64,000 nucleotides of DNA from Paralimibaculum aggregatum. Its GTDB lineage: Bacteria; Pseudomonadota; Alphaproteobacteria; Rhodobacterales; Rhodobacteraceae. Below, piece after piece: positions 34,128-43,083 of this stretch; position 1 is the first letter of the stretch; every line of letters starts with the position of its first letter. Made by a program: the position numbers and the translations under genes. The notes below the pieces were generated by a model that saw nothing but the letters and a program-made list of their open reading frames with translations, was not told the origin of the DNA and ran no database searches. The stretch lies in assembly GCF_030270585.1 (NCBI RefSeq), contig NZ_BSYI01000010.1, forward strand, positions 1 through 64,000, read 5' to 3'.

Positions 34128-35459
34128 TCAGACCGCGATGCGGCGGAAATCGCCGAGCGTGCGGGCGACATGGGCGAGGAAGCGGGCCGCGGCGACGCCG
34201 TCCACCACCCGGTGATCCCAGCTCAGGCTCAGCGGCTGCACCAGGCGGGGCTGGAAGGCGGCGCCGTCCCAGAGCGGCTGGGTCTCGGCCCGCGTCATGC
34301 CGAGGATCGCGACCTCGGGCGCGTTGATGATCGGCGTGAAGCCGGTGCCGCCGATGCCGCCGAGCGAGGAGATGGTGAAGGTCGCGCCCTGCATTTCGGC
34401 GGGTTTCAGCCGTCCGGCGCGGGCGGCGGCGGCGAGGCCGGCCATCTCCGCGGCGATCTCGCGGATGCCCTTGCTGTCGGCGGCCCTGACCACCGGCACC
34501 ACGAGGCCCTCCGGCGTGTCGGCCGCGACGCCGATGTTCCAGTAGCGCTTCAGCACCACCTCGCCGCCATCGAGCGAGGCGTTGAACATCGGATAGGCCT
34601 TGAGCGCGGCGACCACCGCCTTCACCGCGAAGGCGAGCATGGTGATCCTGGCGTCATCGGGCCCGGCCTCGGCGTTCAGCGTCCTGCGGAAGCTCTCGAG
34701 CTCGGTGACGTCGGCCTTGTCGAAGTTGCAGACATGCGGGATGACCAGCGCGTTGCGCGCGAGCGCCGGGCCGGAGATCCGGGCGATGCGGCCGAGCGGC
34801 TGGCGCTCGACCGGGCCGAACTTCGCGAAATCCACCTCCGGCCAGTCCGGCAGGCCGGCGAGCGCGGGGCCCGCCTGGGGCTGCGCCGCGGGTACCCGGG
34901 CGGTCATGCGGGCCTTCACATGGGCCTCGATATCGGCCCGGGTGATGCGGCCCTTGGGGCCGGTGCCGCCGACTTCCGCCACCGCGACGCCGAGGGCGCG
35001 GGCATAGGCGCGCACCGAGGGCGAGGCATAGACCGGCCGGCCCGGCTCGGTCGCGGGCGGCGGCGTGGCCGGCTCCGCCGGCGCTGCCGGAGTGGGAGCG
35101 GGAACGGGGGCGGGCGGGACTGCCGCGGCCGGCCTTGCCCGCTCGCCGCCCTGTGCGGGGGCCGGTGCGGGAGCTGGTGCGGGAGCTGGTGCGGGGGCCG
35201 GTGCGGGCGCCGCTGCCTCGGCGGGCTCCAGCGTCAGCACCGGGGTGCCCTCGCTCACCCGGTCGCCCTCGGCCACCAGCACGGCGACCACGCGGCCGGC
35301 GCGGGGCGTCGGGACATCGAGCGTCGCCTTGTCGGATTCGAGCACGATCACCGTGTCGTCGGCGGCCAGCACATCGCCCGGCTGCACCGCGATCTCGACG
35401 ACGGGCACGTCGCGGAAATCGCCGATATCGGGCACGCGGATCTCGATCGCTGCGGACAT
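34128..35459 (-). CDS. aceF: dihydrolipoyllysine acetyltransferase (PDH E2)
   Basis: The 443-residue E2 transfers acetyl groups to CoA. One lipoyl domain (VLESDKATLDVPTPRAG), a long Pro/Ala hinge encoded by repeated 12-base units, an E1/E3-binding domain (ASPSVRAYARALGVAV, GTGPKGRITRADIE), and the catalytic domain with LSLSWDHRVVDGVAAARF (His and Asp of the active site). Only one lipoyl domain is present where E. coli has three. Start ATG 35459 is used (MSAAIEIRVPDIGDF); an in-frame ATG at 35483 is less like the family. Its start lies 11 bases after the aceE stop. Confidence 0.95.
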   Translation of the reverse strand: MSAAIEIRVPDIGDFRDVPVVEIAVQPGDVLAADDTVIVLESDKATLDVPTPRAGRVVAVLVAEGDRVSEGTPVLTLEPAEAAAPAPAPAPAPAPAPAPAPAQGGERARPAAAVPPAPVPAPTPAAPAEPATPPPATEPGRPVYASPSVRAYARALGVAVAEVGGTGPKGRITRADIEAHVKARMTARVPAAQPQAGPALAGLPDWPEVDFAKFGPVERQPLGRIARISGPALARNALVIPHVCNFDKADVTELESFRRTLNAEAGPDDARITMLAFAVKAVVAALKAYPMFNASLDGGEVVLKRYWNIGVAADTPEGLVVPVVRAADSKGIREIAAEMAGLAAAARAGRLKPAEMQGATFTISSLGGIGGTGFTPIINAPEVAILGMTRAETQPLWDGAAFQPRLVQPLSLSWDHRVVDGVAAARFLAHVARTLGDFRRIAV

Positions 35460-35470
35460 CGCTGCCTCCC

Positions 35471-38152
35471 TCACGCCTGCCACGGCGCCGCGGCCGCCGG
35501 GTCGATGCCGAGATCGGCGATGGCGCGGGCCAGCACCTCGCGGCCGAGGCTGCCCTCACGGACCAGCGCGTCGATGGCGGCGAGCGCCACGTGCTGGCGG
35601 TCCACCTCGAAGAAGCGGCGCAGCGCCACGCGGCTGGCCGATCGGCCGAAGCCGTCAGTGCCGAGGATGGTCATGCGCGCATCGAGATAGGGCGCGATCT
35701 GCCCCGGCACGGCGCGGATGTAGTCCGAGGCCGCGACCACCGGCGCGGTGCCCGCCAGCAGGGTCTCGACATGGGAGCGGGCCGGCGCCTCCGCCGGCAT
35801 CAGCCGGTTGCGCCGCTCGACCTCGGCGGCCTCGCGGGCAAGCTCGCTGAAGGAGGTCGCCGAGAAGACCTCGGAGGCGATGCCGAAATCGCGCTCGAGG
35901 ATCTCGGCGGCCGCGATGACCTCGCGCAGGATCGTGCCGGCGCCGAGCAGCCGCACCCTCGGCGCTCCCTCCGCGCCGCGCGCGGCGAAGCGGTAGAGCC
36001 CGCGCAGGATGCCCTCCGCCGCGCCCTCCGGCAGCGAGGGCTGGGCATAGTTCTCGTTCATCACGGTGATGTAGAAGAACTCGTCGCGCTTCTCGTCGAG
36101 CATCCGGGTCATGCCATGCTCCATGATCACCGCGAGCTCGCAGGCGAAGCAGGGGTCATAGGCGCGGCAGTTGGGGATCGCGGCGGCCCAGAGATGGGAG
36201 GACCCGTCCTGGTGCTGCAGCCCCTCGCCGGAGAGCGTGGTGCGCCCTGCCGTGGCGCCCAGCAGGAAGCCGCGGGCGCGCTGGTCGGCGGCGGCCCAGA
36301 TCAGGTCTCCGACCCGCTGGAAGCCGAACATCGAGTAGTAGATATAGACCGGCAGCAGCTCGGTATCGTGCACCGAATAGGCCGTGGCGGCGGCGGTCCA
36401 GGAGCTGATCGCGCCGGCCTCGGTGATGCCCTCCTCGAGGAGCTGCCCGTCGGTCGCCTCCTTGTAGTAGAGCATCGAGCCGGCATCCTCCGGCTCGTAG
36501 AGCTGGCCCTTGGGCGCATAGATCCCGACCTGGCGGAACAGGTTGTCCATGCCGAAGGTGCGCGCCTCGTCGGCGACGATCGGCACGAGGCGCGGCCCGA
36601 AGCCCTTGTCCTTGAGCAGCGCCCCCATCATGCGCACCGCGGCCATGGTGGTGGACATCTCCTTGCCGCCGGCCTCGAGCGCGAACCTGGCATAGCTCTC
36701 CGGCGCCGGGCGCTTCGGCGCGTCGCTGGAGGCGTTGAGCGCGCGCCGCGGCAGAAAGCCCCCGAGCGCCGCGCGGCGGTCCTTGAGATAGGCGATCTCG
36801 GGGCTGTTGTCGGAGGGCCGGTAGAACTCCAGCGCCTCCACCGCCCGGTCGCTCAGCGGCAGGTCGAAGCGGTCGCGGAAGGCGCGCAGCGCCTCGACGT
36901 CGAGCTTCTTGGCCTGGTGCGCGGTCATGCGCGATTCGCCGGCGCCGCCCATGCCATAGCCCTTCTTGGTCTTGGTCAGGATCACCGTCGGCTGGCCCTC
37001 ATGCGCCCTGGCGGCGGCGAAGGCGGCGTTGAGCTTCTTGAGATCGTGCCCGCCGCGCTTCAGCGCGTGGATCTCGGCATCCGACATATGCGCCACCAGC
37101 GCGGCGCTCGCCGGATCGGCCTCGAAGAACTTGTGGCGGTTGTAGTCGCCATCCTTCGAGCCGAGGTTCTGGTATTCGCCGTCCACCGTCTCGGCGAAGC
37201 GGCGCAGCAGCACGTGGTCGGCGTCGCGGGCGAAGAGGTTGTCCCACTCCGAGCCCCAGAGCACCTTGATGACGTTCCAGCCGGCACCGACGAAGAGCGC
37301 CTCGAGCTCCTGGATGATCTGGCCGTTGCCGCGCACCGGGCCGTCGAGCCGCTGCAGGTTGCAGTTGACGATGAAGGTCAGGTTGTCGAGCCCCTCCCGC
37401 GCCGCCAGCGTCAGCGCGCCGACGCTCTCCGGCTCGTCCATCTCGCCATCGCCGAACACGCCCCAGACATGGCGGCCCGCGGTGTCGGCCAGCCCGCGCG
37501 CCGCGAGATAGCGCATGAACCGCGCCTGGTAGATCGCCGACATCGGCCCGATCCCCATCGAGCCGGTCGGGAGCTGCCAGAACTCCTTCATCAGCCAGGG
37601 ATGCGGATAGGAGCAGAGCCCCTGCCCCGGCACCTCCTGGCGGTAGTTGGCGATGTCGGCCTCCGAGAGCCGGCCCTCGAGGAAGGCGCGGGCATAGACG
37701 CCGGGCGCCGAATGCGGCTGGAAATACACCAGATCGCCGCCGAAATCCGGCGTGCGGGCCCGGAAGTAATGGTTGAAGCCGACCTCGAAGATCTCCGCCG
37801 CCGAGGCATAGGAGGCGATGTGCCCGCCGAGCTCGCCATAGGCCCGGTTGGCGCGCACCACCATCGCCAGCGCGTTCCAGCGGATCAGCGAGGTGATGCG
37901 CTCCTCGAGCGCGAGATCGCCGGGATAGGCCGGCTGCTGGGCCAGCGGGATGGTGTTGCGATAGGCCGAGAACGGCAGCCCCGCCGTGGTCACCCCGAGC
38001 CGTCGCGCGCGCTCCCAGACCTGGCCGAGCACGAACTGCGCGCGGTCGCGCCCCATCTCGCGGGTCAGCGACTCGAGTGCGTCGAGCCATTCCGCCGTCT
38101 CGGTCGGATCGGGGTCGTGCATGACATTGGGCAGGCGGTGGGTGGCCGTCAT
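35471..38152 (-). CDS. aceE: pyruvate dehydrogenase E1, homodimeric type
   Basis: AceE decarboxylates pyruvate with thiamine diphosphate and acetylates the E2 lipoyl group. At 893 residues it matches the single-chain AceE, not the alpha/beta type common in alphaproteobacteria. Landmarks: FQPHSAPGVYARAFLEGRL, the ThDP motif GDGEMDEPES to NCNLQRLDGP, KTKKGYG, and EGLQHQDGSSH. The final residues are DPAAAAPWQA. It heads the aceE-aceF-lpd operon. The divergent Lrp-type gene and a 23-bp palindrome in the 130-base spacer suggest control by amino-acid or pyruvate status, as with PdhR-like local regulators in other bacteria. Confidence 0.96.
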   Translation of the reverse strand: MTATHRLPNVMHDPDPTETAEWLDALESLTREMGRDRAQFVLGQVWERARRLGVTTAGLPFSAYRNTIPLAQQPAYPGDLALEERITSLIRWNALAMVVRANRAYGELGGHIASYASAAEIFEVGFNHYFRARTPDFGGDLVYFQPHSAPGVYARAFLEGRLSEADIANYRQEVPGQGLCSYPHPWLMKEFWQLPTGSMGIGPMSAIYQARFMRYLAARGLADTAGRHVWGVFGDGEMDEPESVGALTLAAREGLDNLTFIVNCNLQRLDGPVRGNGQIIQELEALFVGAGWNVIKVLWGSEWDNLFARDADHVLLRRFAETVDGEYQNLGSKDGDYNRHKFFEADPASAALVAHMSDAEIHALKRGGHDLKKLNAAFAAARAHEGQPTVILTKTKKGYGMGGAGESRMTAHQAKKLDVEALRAFRDRFDLPLSDRAVEALEFYRPSDNSPEIAYLKDRRAALGGFLPRRALNASSDAPKRPAPESYARFALEAGGKEMSTTMAAVRMMGALLKDKGFGPRLVPIVADEARTFGMDNLFRQVGIYAPKGQLYEPEDAGSMLYYKEATDGQLLEEGITEAGAISSWTAAATAYSVHDTELLPVYIYYSMFGFQRVGDLIWAAADQRARGFLLGATAGRTTLSGEGLQHQDGSSHLWAAAIPNCRAYDPCFACELAVIMEHGMTRMLDEKRDEFFYITVMNENYAQPSLPEGAAEGILRGLYRFAARGAEGAPRVRLLGAGTILREVIAAAEILERDFGIASEVFSATSFSELAREAAEVERRNRLMPAEAPARSHVETLLAGTAPVVAASDYIRAVPGQIAPYLDARMTILGTDGFGRSASRVALRRFFEVDRQHVALAAIDALVREGSLGREVLARAIADLGIDPAAAAPWQA

Positions 38153-38197
38153 TCTTTCCTCCTGGGCTTGCGCGAGGATAGACCGCAGCGCGCGCGC

Positions 38198-38220
38198 GGT
38201 GTCGGCAAATTATCGGCACC
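38198..38220. promoter_or_regulatory. palindrome between aceE and lrp-type gene, probable operator
   Basis: A 23-bp near-palindrome has arms GGTGTCGG and TCGGCACC around an AAATT centre. Length and AT centre fit Lrp/AsnC operators. It lies 45 bases before the aceE start (minus) and 62 bases before the regulator start (plus). Confidence 0.5.
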
Positions 38221-38282
38221 GGATGATGTCTTGCGCTAGGATCTTGCGCGATCGGGCGGAACAACGCAGGGAACGGGCACGG

Positions 38283-38747
38283 ATGGCGCATGAACTGGAC
38301 GATATCGACCGGCGGATTCTCCGCGAGCTGCAGGCCGACGGGCGCCTCACCCATCAGGAGCTGAGCGACCGGATCGGGCTCTCTCCGTCCCCCTGCGCAC
38401 GGCGCATCCGCAAGCTCGAGACCGAGGGCTACATCACCGGCTATGCCGCGCGCATCGACGAAGCCTCGATGGGCTTCGGCTTCAGCGTCTTCGTTTCGGT
38501 GCGGCTCGACCGGCAGGTGGACGACCGGCTCGGCAGCTTCGAGCGCGAGATCGCCCGCTGCGACGAGGTGGTGGACTGCTGGCTGATGACCGGCAGCTTC
38601 GACTACCTGCTGCGCGTCGCGGTGCGCGACCTGCACGAGTTCGAGCGTTTCCTGACCGGGCGGCTGACGCGGTTTCCCGGCGTCGCCTCGATCGAATCCT
38701 CGATCCCGATCCGCCGGGTCAAGGGCGGCACGACGCGGCTCGGCTGA
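38283..38747 (+). CDS. Lrp/AsnC-family transcriptional regulator
   Basis: A 154-residue regulator: MAHELDDIDRRILRELQADGRLTHQELSDRIGLSPSPCARR (HTH) followed by an ACT-like RAM domain (VDCWLMTGSFDYLLRVAVRD). Length and layout are standard Lrp. The LSPSPCARRIRKLE helix resembles regulators of branched-chain or keto-acid metabolism. It is divergent from aceE, so control of the PDH operon is the natural hypothesis. It converges with a CoA-transferase gene eight bases downstream. Confidence 0.94.
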   Translation: MAHELDDIDRRILRELQADGRLTHQELSDRIGLSPSPCARRIRKLETEGYITGYAARIDEASMGFGFSVFVSVRLDRQVDDRLGSFEREIARCDEVVDCWLMTGSFDYLLRVAVRDLHEFERFLTGRLTRFPGVASIESSIPIRRVKGGTTRLG

Positions 38748-38755
38748 GCCCCGCC

Positions 38756-39892
38756 TCAGCCGGCGAACTCGGCCCGGATCGCCGCGCTGTGCTCGCCGAG
38801 CCGCGGCACGGGCCGCATCTCCGGCGCCGCGCCCGCCACCAGCGCCGGCGGGGCAATCACGTCGAGCGGCCCGGCCTCGGTCGGCACCGAGACGGTGCGC
38901 AGGGCAGGATGCGCGATCAGCGCGTCGATGTCGTTGAGCCGGCCACAGGCGAGCCCGACCCGCTCGAGCAGTTCCATCGCCTCCGCCCCGGTCAGCGCGG
39001 CGAAGCGCGCCGCCACCAGCCGCTCCAGCGCTTCGCGATTGGCCAGCCGCGCCATGTTGTCGGCGAATTCCGGCGCCCGCGTGATCGTCTCGTCGCCCAG
39101 CACGCCGGCGCAGAAGGCGACCCATTCCCGGTCGTTCTGCACCGAGAAGATCACCGACAGACCGTCGGCGCAGCGATAGGCGCCATAAGGCGCCAGCGAG
39201 GGGTGCTGCACGCCGGCGCGCCGGGTCTCGCGGCCGCCGAGGCTGCGCTGCAGGAAGGGCACGTTCATCCAGTCCGCCACCGCGTCGAAGAGCGAGACCT
39301 CGATCTGCCGGCCGAGGCCGGTGCGGCCGCGCGCGATCAGCGCCTCGAGGATCGCCGCATGTGCCGACATCCCGGCCGCGATGTCGCAGACCGAGACGCC
39401 GACCCGGGCCGGCCCGTCCGCCGTGCCCGTGATCGCGCAGAGCCCGGTCTCGGCCTGCACGATCAGGTCATAGGCCTTGAGCGAGGCATAGGGTCCCGCC
39501 TCGCCGAAGCCGCTGATCGAGCAGGTGATCAGCCCCGGCGCCTCGGCCCGGAGCGCCGCCGGCGCCAGCCCCATGCGGCCGAGGGCGCCGGGCTTGAGGT
39601 TCTGGATCAGCACGTCGGCCGAGAGGATCATGCGGCGCAGCAGCGCGATGTCGGCGCCGTCGCGCAGGTCGAGGCAGACCGACTCCTTGCCCCGGTTGAG
39701 CCAGACGAAATAGGCGCTCTGCCCCCTGGCGAGGGTGTCGTAGGCGCGGGCGAAATCGCCGGTCTCGCGCTCGATCTTGATCACCCGGGCGCCGGCATCG
39801 GCCAGCCGCGAGGAGGCATAGGGCGCCGCCACCGCCTGCTCCACCGCCACCACCGTGAGCCCTGCAAGCGGGCCTTCCGCCGTTTCCGTCAT
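38756..39892 (-). CDS. CaiB/BaiF family (class III) CoA-transferase
   Basis: A 378-residue class III CoA-transferase, which moves CoA between carboxylic acids through an aspartyl thioester. The catalytic Asp is in SLKAYDLIVQAETGL; the N-terminal VIKIERETGDFAR and NRGKESVCLDLR are family blocks. The donor and acceptor are unknown; the family includes formyl-CoA:oxalate and succinyl-CoA-dependent enzymes. Its start overlaps the stop of the upstream GntR gene as ATGA. It is divergent from a second GntR and a CoA-ligase/ThDP-lyase pair, which suggests a shared pathway. Confidence 0.92.
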   Translation of the reverse strand: MTETAEGPLAGLTVVAVEQAVAAPYASSRLADAGARVIKIERETGDFARAYDTLARGQSAYFVWLNRGKESVCLDLRDGADIALLRRMILSADVLIQNLKPGALGRMGLAPAALRAEAPGLITCSISGFGEAGPYASLKAYDLIVQAETGLCAITGTADGPARVGVSVCDIAAGMSAHAAILEALIARGRTGLGRQIEVSLFDAVADWMNVPFLQRSLGGRETRRAGVQHPSLAPYGAYRCADGLSVIFSVQNDREWVAFCAGVLGDETITRAPEFADNMARLANREALERLVAARFAALTGAEAMELLERVGLACGRLNDIDALIAHPALRTVSVPTEAGPLDVIAPPALVAGAAPEMRPVPRLGEHSAAIRAEFAG

Positions 39893-40572
39893 GCGCTGTG
39901 CCCCCTGTCCTGCGGCGCCTCGATCTCGGCCAGGCTGTCGAGGATCGGCGCGCCGCCCTTGATGATGTCCTCCTCCATCGCGGTGGCCAGCCGATCGGCA
40001 TCGCCCGCCGCCAGCGCGTCGAGGATGTGCTCGTGCGGATGGCGGCCATCCAGGCTCACCGGCCTGCCACGATAGAGAAAGTTGAGGAACGGCCCGGTCT
40101 GCACCCAGAGCTGTTCGATGAGCGAGATCAGCGTCTCCTGCCCGCAGGCGCGGTAGATCTCGAAATGGAAGGCCCGGTTGAGCGCCATCGTGTCCTTGTA
40201 GCGCCCTTCCTGCTTGGCCCGGATCATCCGGTCATGCACCGCCCCGAGCTCGTCCAGCAATGCCTGCGGGGCCACCGCCATCGCGTTGCGCGCCGCGAGC
40301 CGCTCCAGCGCCACGCGGATGTCGCAGAGCTCGGAGAACCGCGCGCGGGTGAGCTGCGGCACCCGCGGCGAGCGCCCGGGCTCCACCGTCAGCGCATGTT
40401 CGGCGACGAGCTGCATCAGTGCCTCGCGTATCGGGGTCTGGCTGGTGCCGAGCTGCTCGGAGAGGGTGCGCAGCTTGAGCGCCTCGCCGGGTTCGAATTC
40501 CCCGGCCATGAGCCCCTTGCGGATCTCGTGATAGGCGCGCGAGGCGAGGTTTGTCCGCGGAAACTCCTTCAT
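39889..40572 (-). CDS. GntR-family transcriptional regulator (FadR/FCD subfamily)
   Basis: A 227-residue regulator with a winged HTH (LASRAYHEIRKGLMAGEFEPG, LGTSQTPIREALMQLVAEHAL) and a helical FCD ligand domain (FSELCDIRVALERLAARNA, NRAFHFEIYRACGQ). It is co-transcribed with and translationally coupled to the CoA-transferase. The 233-base region to the next, divergent GntR gene contains an AT-rich stretch (TTATAAAATATC) as likely promoter. Confidence 0.92.
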   Translation of the reverse strand: MKEFPRTNLASRAYHEIRKGLMAGEFEPGEALKLRTLSEQLGTSQTPIREALMQLVAEHALTVEPGRSPRVPQLTRARFSELCDIRVALERLAARNAMAVAPQALLDELGAVHDRMIRAKQEGRYKDTMALNRAFHFEIYRACGQETLISLIEQLWVQTGPFLNFLYRGRPVSLDGRHPHEHILDALAAGDADRLATAMEEDIIKGGAPILDSLAEIEAPQDRGHSA

Positions 40573-40747
40573 GCATCTCCAATCCGCCCTGGGCCCTCGG
40601 GCCTTCCCAGCATTTCAGATCGCAGGCTGTCAATCACCTTCGCCATGATTTTTATAAAATATCCCAACAATGTACAGGGTGTCGCCGACACGCCTGCCGC
40701 CGGCCGGTGCACGACCGTGGCGGGCCGGCGCCGCGTGGAAAACCCGC

Positions 40748-40776
40748 TTGACCAATACCCGGCACCGATGTATCGA
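40748..40776 (+). promoter_or_regulatory. promoter of the second GntR gene
   Basis: TTGACC (40748-40753) and TATCGA (40771-40776) are spaced by exactly 17 bases upstream of the GntR start at 40806, giving a short 5' leader. The -10 box overlaps a strong palindrome, suggesting repression. Confidence 0.5.
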
Positions 40777-40795
40777 ATTCTGAATTCAGAGTTCG
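40774..40795. promoter_or_regulatory. 22-bp palindrome at the GntR promoter, probable operator
   Basis: Arms CGAATTCTGAA and TTCAGAGTTCG form a palindrome with one mismatched pair. It covers the -10 and expected start site and ends 10 bases before the GntR ATG, an ideal position for autoregulation. It may also control the divergent GntR-CoA-transferase genes. Confidence 0.5.
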
Positions 40796-40805
40796 GAATG
40801 CGCTC

Positions 40806-41504
40806 ATGCTCCAACCCGCCCCCAGCCTGAGCGATCAGGTCTATGACGCCATCGTCGACGAGGTCTGCAACGGCCGCCTCGCCCCCGGCACGCATCTGGT
40901 GCAGGAGCGGCTGGCGGAGCGCTTCGGGGTCTCGCGCCAGCCGGTGCAGCAGGCGATGAGCCGGCTCAAGGCCGATGGCATCGTCGAGGAGATCGGCCGG
41001 CGCGGGCTCTTCGTCTCGCGGCTCGATCCGGGCCGGATGCGCGACCATTACGGCATCCGCGGCGCGCTCGACGGCTGGGCGGCGCGGACCGCCGCGGTGC
41101 GCGCCGGGGCCGACCGCGCGTTCCGGCAAGCGCTCGGCGACGACGGGCGCAGCTTGCTCGCGGCGGGCCGGGCGGCAGCGGCGGCGGGCGATGTCGCGGC
41201 ACTGGTGCGCCACGACCTCGACTTCCACTTCCTGCTCTACGGCGCCTCCGGCAATGCCCTGCTGGCGCCGACGGCCGAGCCGCACTGGCGGTTCCTGCGC
41301 CGCGCCATGGGCGATGTCCACCGCATCGCCGAGGCGCCCGAGGCGATCTGGGCACAGCACGCCGCGATCCTCGAGGCGGTGCTGGAGGGCGACGGCGCGG
41401 CGGCCGAGCGGGCCGCCATCCTGCATGTGGAGAACGCCGCGCGGCTGCTCGCCCGGGTGCTCTCCGAAACCGAGACCCCCGCCGGAGAGGGAGGCACCGC
41501 ATGA
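40806..41504 (+). CDS. GntR-family transcriptional regulator (FCD subfamily), first gene of ligase operon
   Basis: A 232-residue regulator: LSDQVYDAIVDEVCNGRLAPG, HTH FGVSRQPVQQAMSRLKADGI and FCD domain (RDHYGIRGALDGWAAR, HDLDFHFLLYGASG). No strong SD is visible. Its stop overlaps the start of the acyl-CoA ligase (ATGA), so regulator, ligase and ThDP enzyme are one operon. It is not identical to its divergent GntR neighbour; the two may respond to related ligands. Confidence 0.92.
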   Translation: MLQPAPSLSDQVYDAIVDEVCNGRLAPGTHLVQERLAERFGVSRQPVQQAMSRLKADGIVEEIGRRGLFVSRLDPGRMRDHYGIRGALDGWAARTAAVRAGADRAFRQALGDDGRSLLAAGRAAAAAGDVAALVRHDLDFHFLLYGASGNALLAPTAEPHWRFLRRAMGDVHRIAEAPEAIWAQHAAILEAVLEGDGAAAERAAILHVENAARLLARVLSETETPAGEGGTA

Positions 41505-43060
41505 CCCCGATCCCCACCGTCGGCCAGATGCTGAGCGCACAGGCCCGGCTGCAGCCCGACCGCATCGGCGCGCGCGACCTCTCCCGCGCGATGTCGTTCC
41601 GGCTCTGGAACGCCCGCGCCTGTCGGCTGGCCAATGCGCTGACCGGGCTCGGCCTCGCCCAAGGCGACCGCATCGGCGTGCTCGCCTGGAACCGGGTGGA
41701 ATGGCTCGAGATCTATGCCGCGGTGGCCAAGGCGGGCCTTGTCGCGGTGCCGGTGAACTTCCGCCTGGTGGCCGGGGAGATCCGCTTCATCCTGCAGGAT
41801 TGCGGCGTCGCGGCGGTGATCGCGGAGGACGGGCTGGCCGGCGCCATCGAGGAGATCCGCGGCGATCTCGGGCTGCCGGACAGCCGCTACATCCGCCTCG
41901 GCGCCGCCTCCGCCCCGGCCGGCTGGCACGACTACGAGGGGCTGATCGCCCGCGCCGCCGAGACCGAGCCGGACGCCCGCGTGACGCCGGAAAGCCCCTG
42001 GTGCCTGATGTATACCTCGGGCACCACCGGTAACCCCAAGGGCGCCATCCGCGGCCATGGCGGCGCCGGGCTGCTGGCGCTGATGACGCAGGTCGAGCTC
42101 GGCCTCGCGCGGCGCGACGAGGCGCTGCTGGTGATGCCGCTCTGCCATGCCAACTCGCTCTACTTCTTCGTCTCGTTCCTCTATTGCGGCGCGGCGACGG
42201 CGGTGTTCTCGCGCCCCAGCTTCGATGCCGAGCTCTGCCTCCGCGCCTTTGCCGAGACCGGCGCCAGCTTCACCTCGCTGGTGCCGACGCAATACGAGAT
42301 GCTGCTGGAGGCACCCCGCCCCGCCGGCGATTTCGCGCGGGTCGAGAAGCTGATGATCTCCTCGGCCCCGGCGCGGGTGGAGACCAAGCGGCGGGTGATG
42401 GAGATGTTCCCCAATTCCGGGCTGTTCGAGCTCTACGGCTCCACCGAGGCGGGCTGGGTGACCATGCTGCACCCGGACGAGCAGTTCGACCATCTCGGCA
42501 CGGTCGGCCGCGAGGTGACCGGCTCGCGCCCGGTCAGGCTGCTCGGCGACGACGGCACCGAGGTGCCGGATGGCGAGCCGGGGGAGCTGTTCTCCTGCGG
42601 GCCCTATGCCTTCGACGGCTACTGGAACCTGCCCGAGAAGACCGCGGAGGCGTTCCGCGGCGACCATCTCAGCGTCGGCGATGTCGCCCTGCGCGATGCC
42701 GACGGCTTCATCCGCCTGATCGACCGCAAGAAGAACATGATCATCACCGGCGGCGAGAACGTCTATCCCACCGAGGTCGAGGCCGTGCTGGCGCAGCACC
42801 CCGCGGTGCGCGACGTCGCCGTGGTCGGCCGGCCGGACGAGCGCTGGGGCGAGCGCGTCGAGGCGGCCATCGTGCTCCGCGCCGGTGCCGCCGCCTCCGC
42901 CGAGGAGCTGATCGACTGGGCCCGCCCCCGCCTCGCCGGCTTCAAGCGGCCCCGCGCCATCACCTTCCTCGCCCCCGACGAGATGCCCCGCACCGCCACC
43001 GGCAAGATCCAGCACGGGGTGCTGCGCGACCTGATCGCCCGCCGCGGCGCCGCCGGATGA
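41501..43060 (+). CDS. AMP-forming acyl-CoA synthetase
   Basis: A 519-residue ANL-family ligase that activates a carboxylic acid with ATP and CoA. Motifs: [18 protein letters not shown] (phosphate loop), [40 protein letters not shown] (hinge) and ATGKIQHG with the catalytic Lys. The acid is unknown; the small binding-pocket region ([12 protein letters not shown]) suggests a short or medium chain acid. Its place between a regulator and a ThDP-dependent lyase points to an activated acid that is then cleaved. Confidence 0.94.
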   Translation: MTPIPTVGQMLSAQARLQPDRIGARDLSRAMSFRLWNARACRLANALTGLGLAQGDRIGVLAWNRVEWLEIYAAVAKAGLVAVPVNFRLVAGEIRFILQDCGVAAVIAEDGLAGAIEEIRGDLGLPDSRYIRLGAASAPAGWHDYEGLIARAAETEPDARVTPESPWCLMYTSGTTGNPKGAIRGHGGAGLLALMTQVELGLARRDEALLVMPLCHANSLYFFVSFLYCGAATAVFSRPSFDAELCLRAFAETGASFTSLVPTQYEMLLEAPRPAGDFARVEKLMISSAPARVETKRRVMEMFPNSGLFELYGSTEAGWVTMLHPDEQFDHLGTVGREVTGSRPVRLLGDDGTEVPDGEPGELFSCGPYAFDGYWNLPEKTAEAFRGDHLSVGDVALRDADGFIRLIDRKKNMIITGGENVYPTEVEAVLAQHPAVRDVAVVGRPDERWGERVEAAIVLRAGAAASAEELIDWARPRLAGFKRPRAITFLAPDEMPRTATGKIQHGVLRDLIARRGAAG

Positions 43061-43083
43061 GCCCTTCCCCAAAGGAGACCAGA

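Noticed and set aside
34700-35250. 12-base repeats in aceF as mobile or regulatory repeat
   Set aside because: They encode the Pro/Ala hinge of E2, a normal feature of that protein.
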